From contig NZ_JAGPYQ010000001.1 in NCBI RefSeq assembly GCF_018070025.1, forward strand, positions 2,108,001-2,172,000: 64,000 nt of DNA, written 5' to 3'. Positions 54,309 to 64,000 of the stretch are shown one piece after another; the stretch's first letter is position 1, and every line of letters begins with the position of its first letter. Source of the stretch: Streptomyces liliiviolaceus (GTDB taxonomy: Bacteria > Actinomycetota > Actinomycetes > Streptomycetales > Streptomycetaceae). The notes under the pieces are model-generated. The model was not told the DNA's origin, searched no databases, and saw only the letters and a program-made list of their open reading frames with translations. Position numbers and translations under genes: made by a program.

Positions 54309-54758
54309 GTGCCGGAACCGACCATGGTCGCGGCGACCGGAACCACGGGAACCGGAGCCGGTGACTCGGCCGCCGGTACCTCTCTCGCGGCGGACTACTT
54401 CCAGTCCTACTCCGTCGTCGGACTGCTCGCCGTGGTCGGCGTGCTGTTCGTCGCCGTCGCCTTCGGAGCGGGCCGCCTGCTGCGCCCCGTCGTCCCGACC
54501 CCCGAGAAGCTCATGACGTACGAGTGCGGGGTCGACCCCGTCGGCGAGGGCTGGGCCCACACCCAGGTCCGCTACTACGTCTACGCGTTCCTGTACGTGA
54601 TCTTCGCCGTCGACTCGATCTTCCTCTTCCCCTGGGCGACGGTCTTCGCCGCGCCGGGCTACGGCGCGGCGACGCTCGTGGAGATGTTCATCTTCCTCGG
54701 CTTCCTGGCCGTCGGTCTGCTGTACGCATACAAGAAGGGCGTCCTCACATGGACGTGA
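54309..54758 (+). CDS. nuoA2: complex I subunit A, second copy
   Basis: 149 residues from the GTG at 54309, following GAGGGGCGGAC. Three helices after an extra 30-residue N-terminus rich in threonine, glycine and alanine. YECG at 71-74 is kept, but the acidic pair of the quinone-cavity loop has changed: FAVD at 99-102 gives A100 where nuoA1 has D72, and D102 where it has E74. It starts the ten-gene second operon, which lacks D, E, F and G subunits. Confidence 0.93.
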   Translation: MPEPTMVAATGTTGTGAGDSAAGTSLAADYFQSYSVVGLLAVVGVLFVAVAFGAGRLLRPVVPTPEKLMTYECGVDPVGEGWAHTQVRYYVYAFLYVIFAVDSIFLFPWATVFAAPGYGAATLVEMFIFLGFLAVGLLYAYKKGVLTWT

Positions 54759-55504
54759 CCCCCACGGCCGCCTCGACCCCGTCGACGTCCTCGGCCGCCC
54801 CGGCCCCGTCGGCCCCGTCGGCTCCCGAGCCGGTGCTGCTGCCTGAGCCGAAGCGGCTGGGCGCGCTCGCCCGGCTGGCCCCCGAGCCGATGAAGGTGGT
54901 CCTGAACTGGGGCCGCCGCTACTCGCTCTGGGTCTTCAACTTCGGACTCGCCTGCTGCGCGATCGAGTTCATCGCGGCGTCGATGGCCCGTCACGACTTC
55001 ATCCGCCTCGGTGTCATCCCGTTCGCACCGGGCCCGCGCCAGGCCGACCTGATGGTGGTCTCCGGCACGGTCACCGACAAGATGGCCCCGGCCGTGAAGC
55101 GCCTGTACGAGCAGATGCCCGAGCCGAAGTACGTCATCTCCTTCGGCGCCTGCTCGAACTGCGGCGGCCCGTACTGGGACTCGTACTCCGTCACGAAGGG
55201 CGTCGACCAGATCATCCCCGTCGACGTGTACGTACCGGGCTGCCCGCCCCGCCCGGAGGCGCTGCTCCAGGGCATCCTCAAGCTCCAGGAGAAGATCGCC
55301 CGCGAGTCCCTGGGGGAGCGGTACGCGTCCTCCGGCGCCGGCCGCCCCTCCGTGGCCGCGCTGCAGAGCGGCCTCGTACAGCCGCCGGCCGCGGCGCCCA
55401 CATCGGCTCCGGCCGAGACGACGACCACGGCTTCGGCCGAGGCGACGGCAACGGCTTCGGCCGCGGGGCCGACCACGGCTTCGGCCGCGGAGGACGCCCG
55501 ATGA
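54749..55504 (+). CDS. nuoB2: complex I subunit B, second copy
   Basis: 251 residues, ATG start overlapping nuoA2 by ten bases. All N2 cluster cysteines are present: C69-C70 (GLACCAIEF), C135 and C165 (GCPPRPE); C138 is an additional cysteine absent from NuoB1. So the terminal electron centre should form. N- and C-terminal extensions are low-complexity alanine/proline/serine/threonine, the C-terminal one made from a degenerate repeat. Confidence 0.94.
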   Translation: MDVTPTAASTPSTSSAAPAPSAPSAPEPVLLPEPKRLGALARLAPEPMKVVLNWGRRYSLWVFNFGLACCAIEFIAASMARHDFIRLGVIPFAPGPRQADLMVVSGTVTDKMAPAVKRLYEQMPEPKYVISFGACSNCGGPYWDSYSVTKGVDQIIPVDVYVPGCPPRPEALLQGILKLQEKIARESLGERYASSGAGRPSVAALQSGLVQPPAAAPTSAPAETTTTASAEATATASAAGPTTASAAEDAR

Positions 55505-56601
55505 CCGGGGCGACCGGGGCGACCGGGTGGCTCCCCGCTCCCGTGACGGAGCTCTTCGGCCCGGACGCCACGGCCGAGGAGTCGTACGAACTGCTGACGG
55601 TCGACGTGCCCCCGGCCGCCTGGCTCGCCTCCCTGCGGAGCGCGCGTGACGCCCTGGGCTGCACCTACTTCGACTGGCTGAGCGCCGTCGACGAACCCGG
55701 CACGGAACCGGGCGCCGGCTTCCGCGTCTCGGCCCACGTCGTGGCGCTGGCCCCCGTACGCCGTCTCCTCGTCCGCACGACGGTCCCGCACTCCTCACCC
55801 GTCCTCCCCTCCGCCGTCGAGGTCTACGCGGGCGCCGCCTGGCACGAACGCGAGACCCACGAGATGTTCGGCGTCACCTTCGAGGGCCATCCCGGCCTGG
55901 ACCCGCTCCTGCTGCCCGAGGGCTTCGAGGGCCACCCCCTGCGCAAGGACTTCGTCCTGGCGGCCCGCGTGGCGAAGGCCTGGCCGGGCGCGAAGGAGCC
56001 GGGGGAGTCGGAGCACGGCGGCCCGAAACGCCGCCAGATGCTCCCGCCGGGAGTCCCCGACCCGAACGAATGGGGCCCCCTCAAGGGCCAACTCCCCCCG
56101 GCCCCCGCCCGCCCGGCCCGAGGCGCGGGCCGCGCGGCGGGTGCGAGGGGAGCGGCGGGCGCGCCCGGCGCGACCGGCGAACGCCCGCCGCGACGGACCC
56201 GCACGGCGGCCGGCGGCTCGGCGAGCCAGACGCCGACGCCACCGTCGCCGCCACCGCCTGCCACGGCTTCGGCCGCACCTGAGCCTGCGCCCGCACCCAC
56301 GGCGCCGACCGAACCGATCGCTCCGACCGAGCCGAAAGCGTCCGCCGAGTCAAAGGCACCCGAGCCAAACGCCTCCGCCGAGCCGAAGGCGCCCGCAGCG
56401 CCGCGCGGTTCGGATGCCCCGTGGCACCAGGCCCGCCCGGCTTTCGACGAGCCCGCAGCACCGACGGAGCCACGGTCCGGCAAGCCTTCGCCAGACCCGG
56501 ACGCCCCCGACGCCTCCGACGCACCTGACTCTCCTGGCGACACCGACAACAACCCCGACGATCCCGACGATTCCGAAAGCCCCACAGGAGGCGCGCAGTG
56601 A
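55501..56601 (+). CDS. nuoC2: complex I subunit C, second copy, with long disordered tail
   Basis: 366 residues, ATGA overlap. The 30-kDa domain occupies about the first 175 residues ([38 protein letters not shown]). The remaining 190 residues are alanine/proline/glutamate/serine rich with no recognisable domain; in particular no HPSTHG-type NuoD motif, so this is not a C-D fusion. nuoH2 follows directly where nuoD would be expected. Confidence 0.93.
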   Translation: MTGATGATGWLPAPVTELFGPDATAEESYELLTVDVPPAAWLASLRSARDALGCTYFDWLSAVDEPGTEPGAGFRVSAHVVALAPVRRLLVRTTVPHSSPVLPSAVEVYAGAAWHERETHEMFGVTFEGHPGLDPLLLPEGFEGHPLRKDFVLAARVAKAWPGAKEPGESEHGGPKRRQMLPPGVPDPNEWGPLKGQLPPAPARPARGAGRAAGARGAAGAPGATGERPPRRTRTAAGGSASQTPTPPSPPPPATASAAPEPAPAPTAPTEPIAPTEPKASAESKAPEPNASAEPKAPAAPRGSDAPWHQARPAFDEPAAPTEPRSGKPSPDPDAPDASDAPDSPGDTDNNPDDPDDSESPTGGAQ

Positions 56602-57566
56602 ACGACGCGCTCGACGTCGCCCTGCGACTCCTCGTCGTCTTCGTCGTGTTCCTGACGTTCCCCCTGATCGTGGGTCAGGCCGAGCACAAGGTGATGGCCC
56701 ATATGCAGGGCCGCCTCGGCCCCATGTACGCGGGCGGCTTCCACGGCTGGGCCCAACTCGTCGCGGACGGCGTGAAGTTCGCCCAGAAGGAAGACGTGGT
56801 CCCGGCCGGCGCGGACCGCCGCGTCTTCCAGCTCGCCCCCGCCGTGGCCCTCCTCCCGTACCTCATGGTCCTCCTCGTCATCCCGATCGGCCCGGGCGAG
56901 GGCGCGGTCGGCGAGGTCGTCGACGCGGGCGTCTTCTTCGTCCTCGCCGTGATGGGCGTCAGCGTCCTCGGCTCGCTCATGGCGGGCTGGGCCTCGGCCA
57001 ACAAGTTCTCCCTCCTCGGCGGTCTGCGCACCGCCGCCCAGCTCCTCGCGTACGAACTCCCCATGCTGCTGACCGCCGCCTCGGTCGCCATGGCGGCCGG
57101 CACGGTCTCCCTGCCCGGCATCGTCGACGCCTTCGAGTGGTGGTGGCTGCCCTGGCAGATCGTCGGCGCGATCGTCTTCTTCGTGGCGGGCCTCGCCGAA
57201 CTCCAGCGCCCGCCCTTCGACATGCCGGTCGCCGACTCGGAGATCATCTTCGGCGCGTACACCGAGTACACCGGTCTGCGCTTCGCCCTGTTCCTCCTCG
57301 CCGAGTACGCCGGGATCGTCGTCCTGTGCGGCCTGACCACCGTGCTCTTCCTGGGCGGCTGGCACGGCCCGTGGGGCGCCGACGGCCTCGGCTGGGTCTG
57401 GACCCTGCTGAAGGCGGCCGTCCTCGCCTTCGTCGTCATCTGGCTGCGCGTCACCTACCCCCGCTTGCGCGAGGACCAGCTCCAGAAACTCGCCTGGACC
57501 CTCCTCGTCCCCCTCTCCCTCGCCCAGATCGCCCTCACCGGCATCGTCAAGGTGGTGATCGCGTAA
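56598..57566 (+). CDS. nuoH2: complex I subunit H, second copy
   Basis: 322 residues, GTGA overlap. Eight helices. The quinone-channel acidic loop is retained ([37 protein letters not shown]) as is [15 protein letters not shown]. Shorter than NuoH1 because it has no hydrophilic tail. Confidence 0.95.
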   Translation: MNDALDVALRLLVVFVVFLTFPLIVGQAEHKVMAHMQGRLGPMYAGGFHGWAQLVADGVKFAQKEDVVPAGADRRVFQLAPAVALLPYLMVLLVIPIGPGEGAVGEVVDAGVFFVLAVMGVSVLGSLMAGWASANKFSLLGGLRTAAQLLAYELPMLLTAASVAMAAGTVSLPGIVDAFEWWWLPWQIVGAIVFFVAGLAELQRPPFDMPVADSEIIFGAYTEYTGLRFALFLLAEYAGIVVLCGLTTVLFLGGWHGPWGADGLGWVWTLLKAAVLAFVVIWLRVTYPRLREDQLQKLAWTLLVPLSLAQIALTGIVKVVIA

Positions 57567-57568
57567 CC

Positions 57569-58231
57569 ATGTCCCCCTTTCCCGGCTCCGGCCTGGCCAA
57601 GGGCCTGGCCGTCACCCTGCGCACGATGACGAAGAAGACCGTCACCGCGCAGTACCCCGACGCCCAGCCCGAACTCCCGCCCCGCACCCGCGGAGTCATC
57701 GGGCTCTTCGAGGAGAACTGCACGGTCTGCATGCTGTGCGCCCGCGAGTGCCCGGACTGGTGCATCTACATCGACTCCCACAAGGAGACGGTCCCGGCCG
57801 CCGCCCCCGGTGGCCGCGAGCGCAGCCGCAACGTCCTCGACCGCTTCGCCATCGACTTCTCCCTCTGCATGTACTGCGGTATCTGCATCGAGGTCTGCCC
57901 GTTCGACGCCCTCTTCTGGTCCCCCGAGTTCGAGTACGCCGAGACCGACATCCACGAACTCACCCACGAACGCGACAAGCTCCGCGACTGGATGTGGACC
58001 GTCCCGGCCCCGCCGGCCCTCGACCCCGGCGCCGAGGAACCCAAGGAGATCGCCGCCGCCCGCAAGACCGCCGAGAAACTCGCCACGGCCCAGGCGCAGG
58101 CCGAGGCCCAGGCGCAGGCGCAGGCCGAGGCAGCAGCCCAGGCCGAGGCAGCGCCCCAGGAAACGCCCCAGGCACAGCCGCAGGCCGAGCCCACCGACCC
58201 CACCGACCCGCCGCAGGGAGGCGCATCGTGA
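57569..58231 (+). CDS. nuoI2: complex I subunit I, second copy
   Basis: 220 residues, ATG two bases after the nuoH2 stop. Both [4Fe-4S] motifs are intact: [12 protein letters not shown] and [12 protein letters not shown]. In complexes lacking NuoEFG this subunit is the likely entry point for electrons from ferredoxin or flavodoxin. The C-terminal 70 residues form an alanine/glutamine/glutamate repeat, probably helical or disordered. Confidence 0.95.
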   Translation: MSPFPGSGLAKGLAVTLRTMTKKTVTAQYPDAQPELPPRTRGVIGLFEENCTVCMLCARECPDWCIYIDSHKETVPAAAPGGRERSRNVLDRFAIDFSLCMYCGICIEVCPFDALFWSPEFEYAETDIHELTHERDKLRDWMWTVPAPPALDPGAEEPKEIAAARKTAEKLATAQAQAEAQAQAQAEAAAQAEAAPQETPQAQPQAEPTDPTDPPQGGAS

Positions 58232-58926
58232 CTCCCGCCGCGGCCACCGTCTCGGCGGCACGGGCCACGACCACCGCCGCCGAGGCGCACGGCTTCCTCT
58301 CCCCGACCGGCGTCGAGATCGCCTTCCTCCTCGTCGGCCTGGTCACCTTCGGCGCCGCCGTGGTCACGGTCACCACGAAGCAACTGGTGCACGCCGCCCT
58401 GTGGCTGGTCGTCGCCCTCGGCGGCCTCGCCGTCGAATACCTCCTCCTCACGGCCGAGTTCATCGCCTGGGTGCAGGTCCTCATCTACGTCGGTTCCGTC
58501 GTCGTCCTCCTCCTCTTCGGTCTGATGCTCACCAGGGCGCCCATCGGCCGCTCCCCGGACGCCGACTCCGGCAACCGCTGGGCCGCCCTCGCCGTCGCGC
58601 TCGCCGCGGCCGCCGCCCTCGTCTGGGTGGTCGTCGACGCCTTCCGGACGACCTGGATCGACCTGGACGGCGCCGCCGCCGGCTCCACCGCGGTCACCGG
58701 CGCGAGCATCTTCCAGAGCTGGGTGCTCCCCTTCGAGGCCCTCTCGGTCCTGCTGCTCGCCGCACTGGTCGGCGCGATCGTCCTCTCCCGCAAGGCGAAG
58801 GCGAAGGCGCAGGAGACGGCCCGGGGAGCGACCGCCGCGAGCCCCCCGCGTCCTGCGAGCCCGCGAACCGGCGCCACCCGGAGCGCCGCCACCCGGAGCG
58901 ACAGCGACAAGGAAGGCGCCCGCTGA
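58228..58926 (+). CDS. nuoJ2: complex I subunit J, second copy
   Basis: 232 residues, GTGA overlap. Five helices; the conserved [20 protein letters not shown] segment is present. The C-terminal tail is short and basic with an Arg-Ser-Ala-Ala-Thr repeat. Confidence 0.93.
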   Translation: MTPAAATVSAARATTTAAEAHGFLSPTGVEIAFLLVGLVTFGAAVVTVTTKQLVHAALWLVVALGGLAVEYLLLTAEFIAWVQVLIYVGSVVVLLLFGLMLTRAPIGRSPDADSGNRWAALAVALAAAAALVWVVVDAFRTTWIDLDGAAAGSTAVTGASIFQSWVLPFEALSVLLLAALVGAIVLSRKAKAKAQETARGATAASPPRPASPRTGATRSAATRSDSDKEGAR

Positions 58927-59330
58927 TGCACCTCGCCTACCCGGCCGTACTCTCCGCCCTCCTCTTCTGCACCGGCCTCTACGGAGTCCTCGCCCGCCGC
59001 AACGCGATCCTGGTCCTGATGTCCGTCGAGCTGATGCTCAACGCCGTCAACCTCAACCTCGTCGCCTTCGACGTCTGGCTCAGCAAGACCGCCCGGGACA
59101 CACTGCACTCCGGCCAGGCCCTGACCCTGTTCACCATCGCCATCGCCGCCGCCGAGATCGGCATCGGCCTCGCGATCGTCCTCGCCGTCCACCGCAACCG
59201 CGGCACCGCGGACATCGACAGGCTCCGCGACACCGCCGAGCCCGGCGATGACGACGACCCCGACGACGACTCCGACCACTCCGAGTCCGCCCGGAGCGAA
59301 CCGGCCGAGAAGGCTGAGGCCACCGCGTGA
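58926..59330 (+). CDS. nuoK2: complex I subunit K, second copy
   Basis: 134 residues, TGATG overlap. Both buried glutamates are kept ([32 protein letters not shown]). An extra 35-residue, strongly acidic tail ([14 protein letters not shown]) is not found in NuoK1. Confidence 0.94.
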   Translation: MHLAYPAVLSALLFCTGLYGVLARRNAILVLMSVELMLNAVNLNLVAFDVWLSKTARDTLHSGQALTLFTIAIAAAEIGIGLAIVLAVHRNRGTADIDRLRDTAEPGDDDDPDDDSDHSESARSEPAEKAEATA

Positions 59331-61321
59331 CCACGACCACCCTCGCCGTCCTCGTCCCCCTCCTCCCGTTCCTGGGCGCCGTGGCCGGCCTGCTCCTGGG
59401 CCGCACGGCCCCCGGCTTCGCCCGCCCCCTCGCCGTCCTGACCTCCGTCGCCGCCCTCGCACTCGCCGCGGTCGTCGCCGTGCGCCAGGGCGGCGGACAG
59501 GCCGTGGACGCGGCGACCGAGCTCACCCCCACCGGCTCGGTCCCCGTCGAACTCGCCCTGCACATCGACGGCTTCGCCGCCCTCGTCGCGATCCTCGTCG
59601 GCCTGGTCGCGACCTGCGTGCAGATCTACTCCACGGGCTACCTGCGCCACGACCCGCGCTACTCCTCGTACGCCGCTCTCGTCTCCCTCTTCACCTCCGC
59701 CATGCTGCTCGTCGTCTACTCCGGCGACCTGATGGTGCTGCTGGTCGGCTGGGAGATCATGGGCATCTGCTCGTACTTCCTCGTCGGCCACTACTGGGAG
59801 ACCCCGGAGGCACGCGCCGCCTCCATCAAGGCCTTCCTCGTCACCAAGCTCGGGGACGTCCCCTTCCTGATCGGCCTGTTCGCGCTCGCCGCCGACACCG
59901 GTTCGTTCCGCATCACGAAGATCCTCGGCAACGTCGCGAGCGGCGGACTCGACCACCCCACGCTGATCGCCCTGCTGCTCCTCGCCGGAGTGGCGGGCAA
60001 GTCGGCGCAGTTCCCGCTCCACACCTGGCTCCCCGACGCGATGGCGGGCCCCACGCCCGTCTCCGCGCTGATCCACGCCGCGACGATGGTCGCCGCCGGT
60101 GTCTACTTCATCGCCCGGCTCCTCCCGGTCTTCGCCGCCTCCGCGGCCGCACTGGTCGTCCTCGCCGTGATGGCCGCCGTGACGATGGCCGGCTCGGCCC
60201 TCGCCGCGCTCGCCCAGGACGACATCAAGCGGGTCCTCGCCTACTCGACGATCGGCCAGCTCGGCTACATGACCGGCGCCCTCGCCGTCGGCGACCGCGG
60301 TGCCGCCGTCTTCCACCTCCTCGCCCACGGCGCCTTCAAGGCGCTGCTGTTCCTCGCGGCCGGCGTGATCATCCACGCCGCCGGCACCAACTCGCTGGCC
60401 GCCATGTCCCGGATGAAGGACCTGCGCGCCCGCGTCCCCGACGCCTACTGGACGATGAGCGTGGCGCTCCTCGCGCTCGCCGCGATCCCGCCCTTCAGCG
60501 GCTTCTTCTCCAAGGAGTCCGTCCTCGGAGCCGCCGAGCACGCCGCCGTCGGCCACGCCGAGAGCGTCCCCGGAGCCGCAGGCTGGATCGTCCTCGTCTC
60601 CGCCCTGGTGACGGCCCTGCTCACCGCCGCCTACGCGATGCGCCTGTGGCTGCTCGCCTTCCACGGCCACGGCACCGAGGCCCCCGACCACGGCAAGCAG
60701 CCCGTCGCCATGAACTCCGTGCTGTGGCTGCTCGCCCTCCCGTCACTGGCTTTCGGACTCGCCACCGGCGTGCTCCCCGACTGGTTCGACGGCCGGGACC
60801 TCACCCCGACCCTCACCACCGCCGTCCTCGGCACGGGTGTCGCCCTGGTCGGCGGCATCGTCACGTACGGCGCGTGGCGGCACACCACCGCCATGGCCGG
60901 CCGTGTCCCGCTGGGCGCGGTCGCCGCCCACCCGGACGCCGACGGCGGCCTGGTCGAGGCCGAGGCCATCGCCAGCCACGAACCCGCGTACGGCGACGTG
61001 GCCTCCGCACCCGACCCGTCGGACCCCGGCCGCCTGCTGCTCGGCCCGCTGCACCGCCACGCGGCCGTCGGCTTCCACCTCGACGCGGTGTACGCGGCGC
61101 TCTTCGTCCGCCCGGTCCAGGCCGCGGCCGCACTCGTCCGGTTCCTCGACCGCGAGGTCGTCGACACCTACGTGCGCGGCGCGGGCGCCCTGCCCCGCTG
61201 GCTCGGCGCCGCCGTCCGGCGCGCCCAGACCGGCAATCTGCAGACCTATGTGAGCGCGCTGCTCGCCGGCACCGTCGTCCTGGTGGTCGCCGCCCTCCTC
61301 GTCGCCACCGCGGGAGCGTGA
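59327..61321 (+). CDS. nuoL2: complex I subunit L, second copy
   Basis: 664 residues, GTGA overlap. Antiporter-like pump subunit; the glutamate ([16 protein letters not shown]) and lysine ([18 protein letters not shown]) are present, and the protein ends with a lateral-helix region. So proton pumping should be possible. Confidence 0.95.
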   Translation: MTTTTLAVLVPLLPFLGAVAGLLLGRTAPGFARPLAVLTSVAALALAAVVAVRQGGGQAVDAATELTPTGSVPVELALHIDGFAALVAILVGLVATCVQIYSTGYLRHDPRYSSYAALVSLFTSAMLLVVYSGDLMVLLVGWEIMGICSYFLVGHYWETPEARAASIKAFLVTKLGDVPFLIGLFALAADTGSFRITKILGNVASGGLDHPTLIALLLLAGVAGKSAQFPLHTWLPDAMAGPTPVSALIHAATMVAAGVYFIARLLPVFAASAAALVVLAVMAAVTMAGSALAALAQDDIKRVLAYSTIGQLGYMTGALAVGDRGAAVFHLLAHGAFKALLFLAAGVIIHAAGTNSLAAMSRMKDLRARVPDAYWTMSVALLALAAIPPFSGFFSKESVLGAAEHAAVGHAESVPGAAGWIVLVSALVTALLTAAYAMRLWLLAFHGHGTEAPDHGKQPVAMNSVLWLLALPSLAFGLATGVLPDWFDGRDLTPTLTTAVLGTGVALVGGIVTYGAWRHTTAMAGRVPLGAVAAHPDADGGLVEAEAIASHEPAYGDVASAPDPSDPGRLLLGPLHRHAAVGFHLDAVYAALFVRPVQAAAALVRFLDREVVDTYVRGAGALPRWLGAAVRRAQTGNLQTYVSALLAGTVVLVVAALLVATAGA

Positions 61322-61327
61322 GCAGGC

Positions 61328-62932
61328 GTGATCGATATCAACGAGTCCGTGATGCAGTTTCTTCTGGCGTTCATCGTCGTCGCTCCGCTCATCGGGGCCG
61401 CCGCAGCTCTCCTGCCGGCCCCGCCCGGGCTGAAGGGGAAGTCGCCCGAGCAGGCCGTGCTGCGGCACGGCACGACCGTCACCGGCGCCGTACTCATCGC
61501 CGCGATCGTCCTCACGCTCGGCTTCGACCACGACCATCCGTCGAAGATGCAGGCCACGACGGACATCAGCTGGATCCCCGCACTCGACGTGCGGATCCAC
61601 CTCGGCATCGACGGCATCTCCCTCCCCCTCCTCGTGCTGACCGCGCTGCTGACCTTCCTGTGCGCGCTGTACTCCTACTTCAAAATGCCGTCGGGCCCGT
61701 CCCCGAAGGCATTCGTGGCGCTCGTCCTCGTGCTGGAGTCCGGCACCCTCGCGACCTTCGCCGTCCTCGACCTGCTGCTGTTCTTCCTCGCGTTCGAGAT
61801 GGTGCTCATCCCGATGTACTTCCTCATCGCCCGCTGGGGCGGTGAGCAACGGCAGGCCGCCGCCTGGAAGTTCATCCTCTACACACTGCTCGGTTCCGTG
61901 ATCATGCTGCTGGGCCTGCTCCTGATCGGAATCAAGGCGGGCACTTTCGACATGGTGGCACTCGCCACTGACAATCACCCCGCGCTGACCACATCGGTGC
62001 AGGTCATCGCCGTTCTGGCGGTCGGGATCGGGCTCGCGGTCAAGACGCCGATGTGGCCGCTCCACAGCTGGCTGCCGGACGCGCACACCGCCGCCCCGAC
62101 CGTCGGCTCGGTCCTGCTGGCCGGAGTCCTGCTGAAGATGGGCACGTACGGGTTCGTCCGGATCCTGCTGCCGATCACGCCGGACGGCATGAGCACCTTC
62201 GCCCCGTATCTCGCGGCCTTCGCGGTCGTCGGGATCGTCTACGGTTCGCTGGCCTGCCTGGCGCTCGCCAAGCAGGGCGCGAAGGGCGACCTCAAACGCC
62301 TCATCGCGTACTCCTCGGTCGGCCACATGGGCTTCGTGCTCCTCGGCATCGCGTCGATGACCCCGACCGGCGTGAACGGCGCGCTGTTCGCGAACATCGC
62401 CCACGGCCTCATCACCGGCCTGCTCTTCTTCCTCGTCGGCGCGCTCAAGGACCGCACGGGCACGACCGACCTCGACACCCTGGCGCGGACGACCGGGGCC
62501 GCGCTCTACGGCAGGGCCCCGCGCCTCGGCGGGCTGCTCGCCTTCGCCGCCGTCGCCTCGCTCGGACTGCCGGGCCTCGCCGGGTTCTGGGGCGAGATGC
62601 TCGCGCTGTTCGGCGCGTTCGACCCGGCGGACGGTCTCAGCAGGCCCGCGTTCCTGACGTTCATGGCGATCGCCGCGTTCGGCACCCTGCTCACGGCCGC
62701 GTACATGCTCGTCGTGGTCCGCCGGGTCTGCATGGGCGACACCTCGCAGCACTCGGAGCACTCCGGGTACTCGGAGCAGGGGAGCCCGAAGCTCCCCGAC
62801 GTCCGGACGTACGAGTTCGCCGCCTGGACCCCGCTCGTCGTCCTCACCGTCGTCGCCGGGCTCTGGCCCAAGGCACTCCTCGGCCTGACCGACCCGGCCG
62901 TGCAGCAGCTCCTCTCAGGAGGCACCCGATGA
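61328..62932 (+). CDS. nuoM2: complex I subunit M, second copy
   Basis: 534 residues, GTG start seven bases after the nuoL2 stop. Glutamate in LAFEMVLIPMYFLIARW and lysine in VKTPMWPLHSWLPDAHTAAP are kept. A serine/glutamate/histidine insertion (SQHSEHSGYSEQG) lies in a late loop. Confidence 0.95.
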   Translation: MIDINESVMQFLLAFIVVAPLIGAAAALLPAPPGLKGKSPEQAVLRHGTTVTGAVLIAAIVLTLGFDHDHPSKMQATTDISWIPALDVRIHLGIDGISLPLLVLTALLTFLCALYSYFKMPSGPSPKAFVALVLVLESGTLATFAVLDLLLFFLAFEMVLIPMYFLIARWGGEQRQAAAWKFILYTLLGSVIMLLGLLLIGIKAGTFDMVALATDNHPALTTSVQVIAVLAVGIGLAVKTPMWPLHSWLPDAHTAAPTVGSVLLAGVLLKMGTYGFVRILLPITPDGMSTFAPYLAAFAVVGIVYGSLACLALAKQGAKGDLKRLIAYSSVGHMGFVLLGIASMTPTGVNGALFANIAHGLITGLLFFLVGALKDRTGTTDLDTLARTTGAALYGRAPRLGGLLAFAAVASLGLPGLAGFWGEMLALFGAFDPADGLSRPAFLTFMAIAAFGTLLTAAYMLVVVRRVCMGDTSQHSEHSGYSEQGSPKLPDVRTYEFAAWTPLVVLTVVAGLWPKALLGLTDPAVQQLLSGGTR

Positions 62933-64000
62933 GCCCCCAGGCTCAGGACCAGGCAGCGTCCCTGGTGCAGTCCGTCGACTGGCTCGCGATCGCCCCGCCC
63001 ACCATCGCGGCGGTCGTCGCACTCGCGGTGCTCGTGGCCGACCTCTTCGTGGACGGCAGAAAGAAGGCCCTGCTCGGCTGGGTCTCCGTCGCGGGGCTCG
63101 CCCTCGCCGCGCTGGCTCTGCTGCCCCTCCTGGACGGCGACCGTTCCACGTTCTGCCTGACGGGCGACGCGGACGTGTGCAGCTACACGGCAGACCGGTT
63201 CACGCTGGTCGTCCAGTTCCTCGTCCTCGGCGGCGCGCTCCTCGCGGCACTCCTGTCGATGACCACCCTGAAGGACGCGGGCAAGGACGCCGGTGGAGGC
63301 GCTGACGCCGGTGGAGACGCCGACAAGGCCTTCCCCGAAGGGGAGTTCTGGTTCCTGCTGCTCTCCTCGGCCGCCGGCGCAGCCCTGCTGCCCGCCTCGC
63401 GCGATCTGGCCACGCTGATCGTCGCCCTGGAGGTCGCCTCCCTGCCCGCCTTCGCCCTCGTCGGCATCAAGCACGGCGACCGGAAGTCCTCCGAAGCGGC
63501 CCTCAAGTTCTTCCTGTCCTCGGTCACCGCGACCGCCGTGAGCCTCATGGGCGTCAGCTTCGTCTACGCGTCGACCGGCACCCTGTACCTCACGGAGATC
63601 GCCACCAGGATCGAGGAAGTCGACCCGCAACTGCACACGCTCGCCCAGGCGGGCGTCGTCCTGACCCTCGTCGGCTTCGCCTTCAAGACGGCCGCCGTGC
63701 CCTTCCACTTCTGGGTGCCCGACACCTACGTAGGAGCCCCTCTCCCGGTCGCCGCCTACCTGTCGGTCGTCGGCAAGGCGGTCGGCTTCTCCGGCCTGAT
63801 CCTCGTCACCGTGATCGCCCTGCCGTCGTACGCGGACGTCTGGGGCCCGGCACTCGCCGCCCTGGCCGCCCTCACCATGACGATCGGCAACGTCGGCGCC
63901 CTGCGGCAAGTGGCCACGCGCGCGTACAGCGCGGTACGGCTTCTCGCCTGGTCCTCCGTGGGACAGGCCGGCTACCTCCTGGTGCCGATCGCCGCCGCCG
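62929..64000 (+). CDS. nuoN2: complex I subunit N, second copy (cut by the window end)
   Basis: ATGA overlap with nuoM2; open to the last base, 357 residues visible. Glutamate in VALEVASLPAFALVG and lysine in FKTAAVPFHFWVPDTYVGAP match NuoN. A glycine/alanine/aspartate-rich loop near residue 120 comes from a short repeat (GCCGGTGGAG). The rest of the gene and the operon terminator lie outside. Confidence 0.93.
   Translation, partial: MSPQAQDQAASLVQSVDWLAIAPPTIAAVVALAVLVADLFVDGRKKALLGWVSVAGLALAALALLPLLDGDRSTFCLTGDADVCSYTADRFTLVVQFLVLGGALLAALLSMTTLKDAGKDAGGGADAGGDADKAFPEGEFWFLLLSSAAGAALLPASRDLATLIVALEVASLPAFALVGIKHGDRKSSEAALKFFLSSVTATAVSLMGVSFVYASTGTLYLTEIATRIEEVDPQLHTLAQAGVVLTLVGFAFKTAAVPFHFWVPDTYVGAPLPVAAYLSVVGKAVGFSGLILVTVIALPSYADVWGPALAALAALTMTIGNVGALRQVATRAYSAVRLLAWSSVGQAGYLLVPIAAA

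Noticed and set aside
55501..56601. NuoC2 as a fused NuoC-NuoD protein
   Set aside because: The C-terminal half is low-complexity Ala/Pro/Glu sequence with no HPSTHG or other NuoD motif.

Overview
High-GC actinobacterial chromosome, almost certainly Streptomyces or a close relative. The evidence is third-position G/C codon use throughout, many GTG starts, near-absence of TTA codons, and a gene order built around two respiratory complex I loci. No tRNA, rRNA, IS element, prophage or CRISPR array was seen. Both ends cut genes: an acyltransferase-3 protein on the left and nuoN2 on the right.

Layout. 1-4740: end of an acyltransferase, menG (last step of menaquinone synthesis), a small PASTA protein, a GNAT acetyltransferase, a geranylgeranyl-reductase-family flavoprotein and a secreted NlpC/P60 hydrolase. 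4741-5559: long regulatory region with a Crp-type palindrome, a probable promoter and a Rex-type operator. 5560-21825: complete 14-gene nuoA-N operon for proton-pumping NADH:menaquinone oxidoreductase. 22009-29292: recQ, fumarylacetoacetase, an ATP-grasp ligase with the only in-frame TTA (bldA) codon found here, a flavin monooxygenase-like protein and a HAD phosphatase. 29286-34144: a LysM/transglycosylase protein under a probable c-di-AMP (ydaO) riboswitch, an S15/CocE hydrolase and a POT peptide transporter. 34468-40299: a polyprenyl diphosphate synthase, a CHRD/DUF3455 secreted protein, a LolA-like protein and a two-gene ABC exporter. 40342-46717: a flavodoxin-fold oxidoreductase, a secreted M28 aminopeptidase, a VOC protein, pobA, rarD and a divergent quinone-oxidoreductase/HxlR pair. 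46827-49845: korAB, 2-oxoacid:ferredoxin oxidoreductase. 50212-53943: one NarL-type response regulator with two paralogous sensor kinases. 54309-64000: a second complex I operon, nuoA2-B2-C2-H2-I2-J2-K2-L2-M2-N2, lacking nuoD, E, F and G.

How it fits together. The theme is menaquinone-linked respiration: quinone synthesis (menG, a probable long-chain prenyl synthase, a possible menaquinone side-chain reductase), the standard complex I, and a second pump without its own NADH module. The second operon lies close to KorAB, which makes reduced ferredoxin, and directly next to a divergent two-component locus. This suggests, but does not prove, a conditionally expressed pump fed by ferredoxin or another non-NADH donor and possibly borrowing NuoD. 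Other points of interest are the TTA-marked ATP-grasp/flavoprotein pair, the riboswitch, a 49-bp dyad at 40947-40995, a palindromic repeat family dispersed between genes, and tandem repeats that copy the last codons of two genes past their stop codons.
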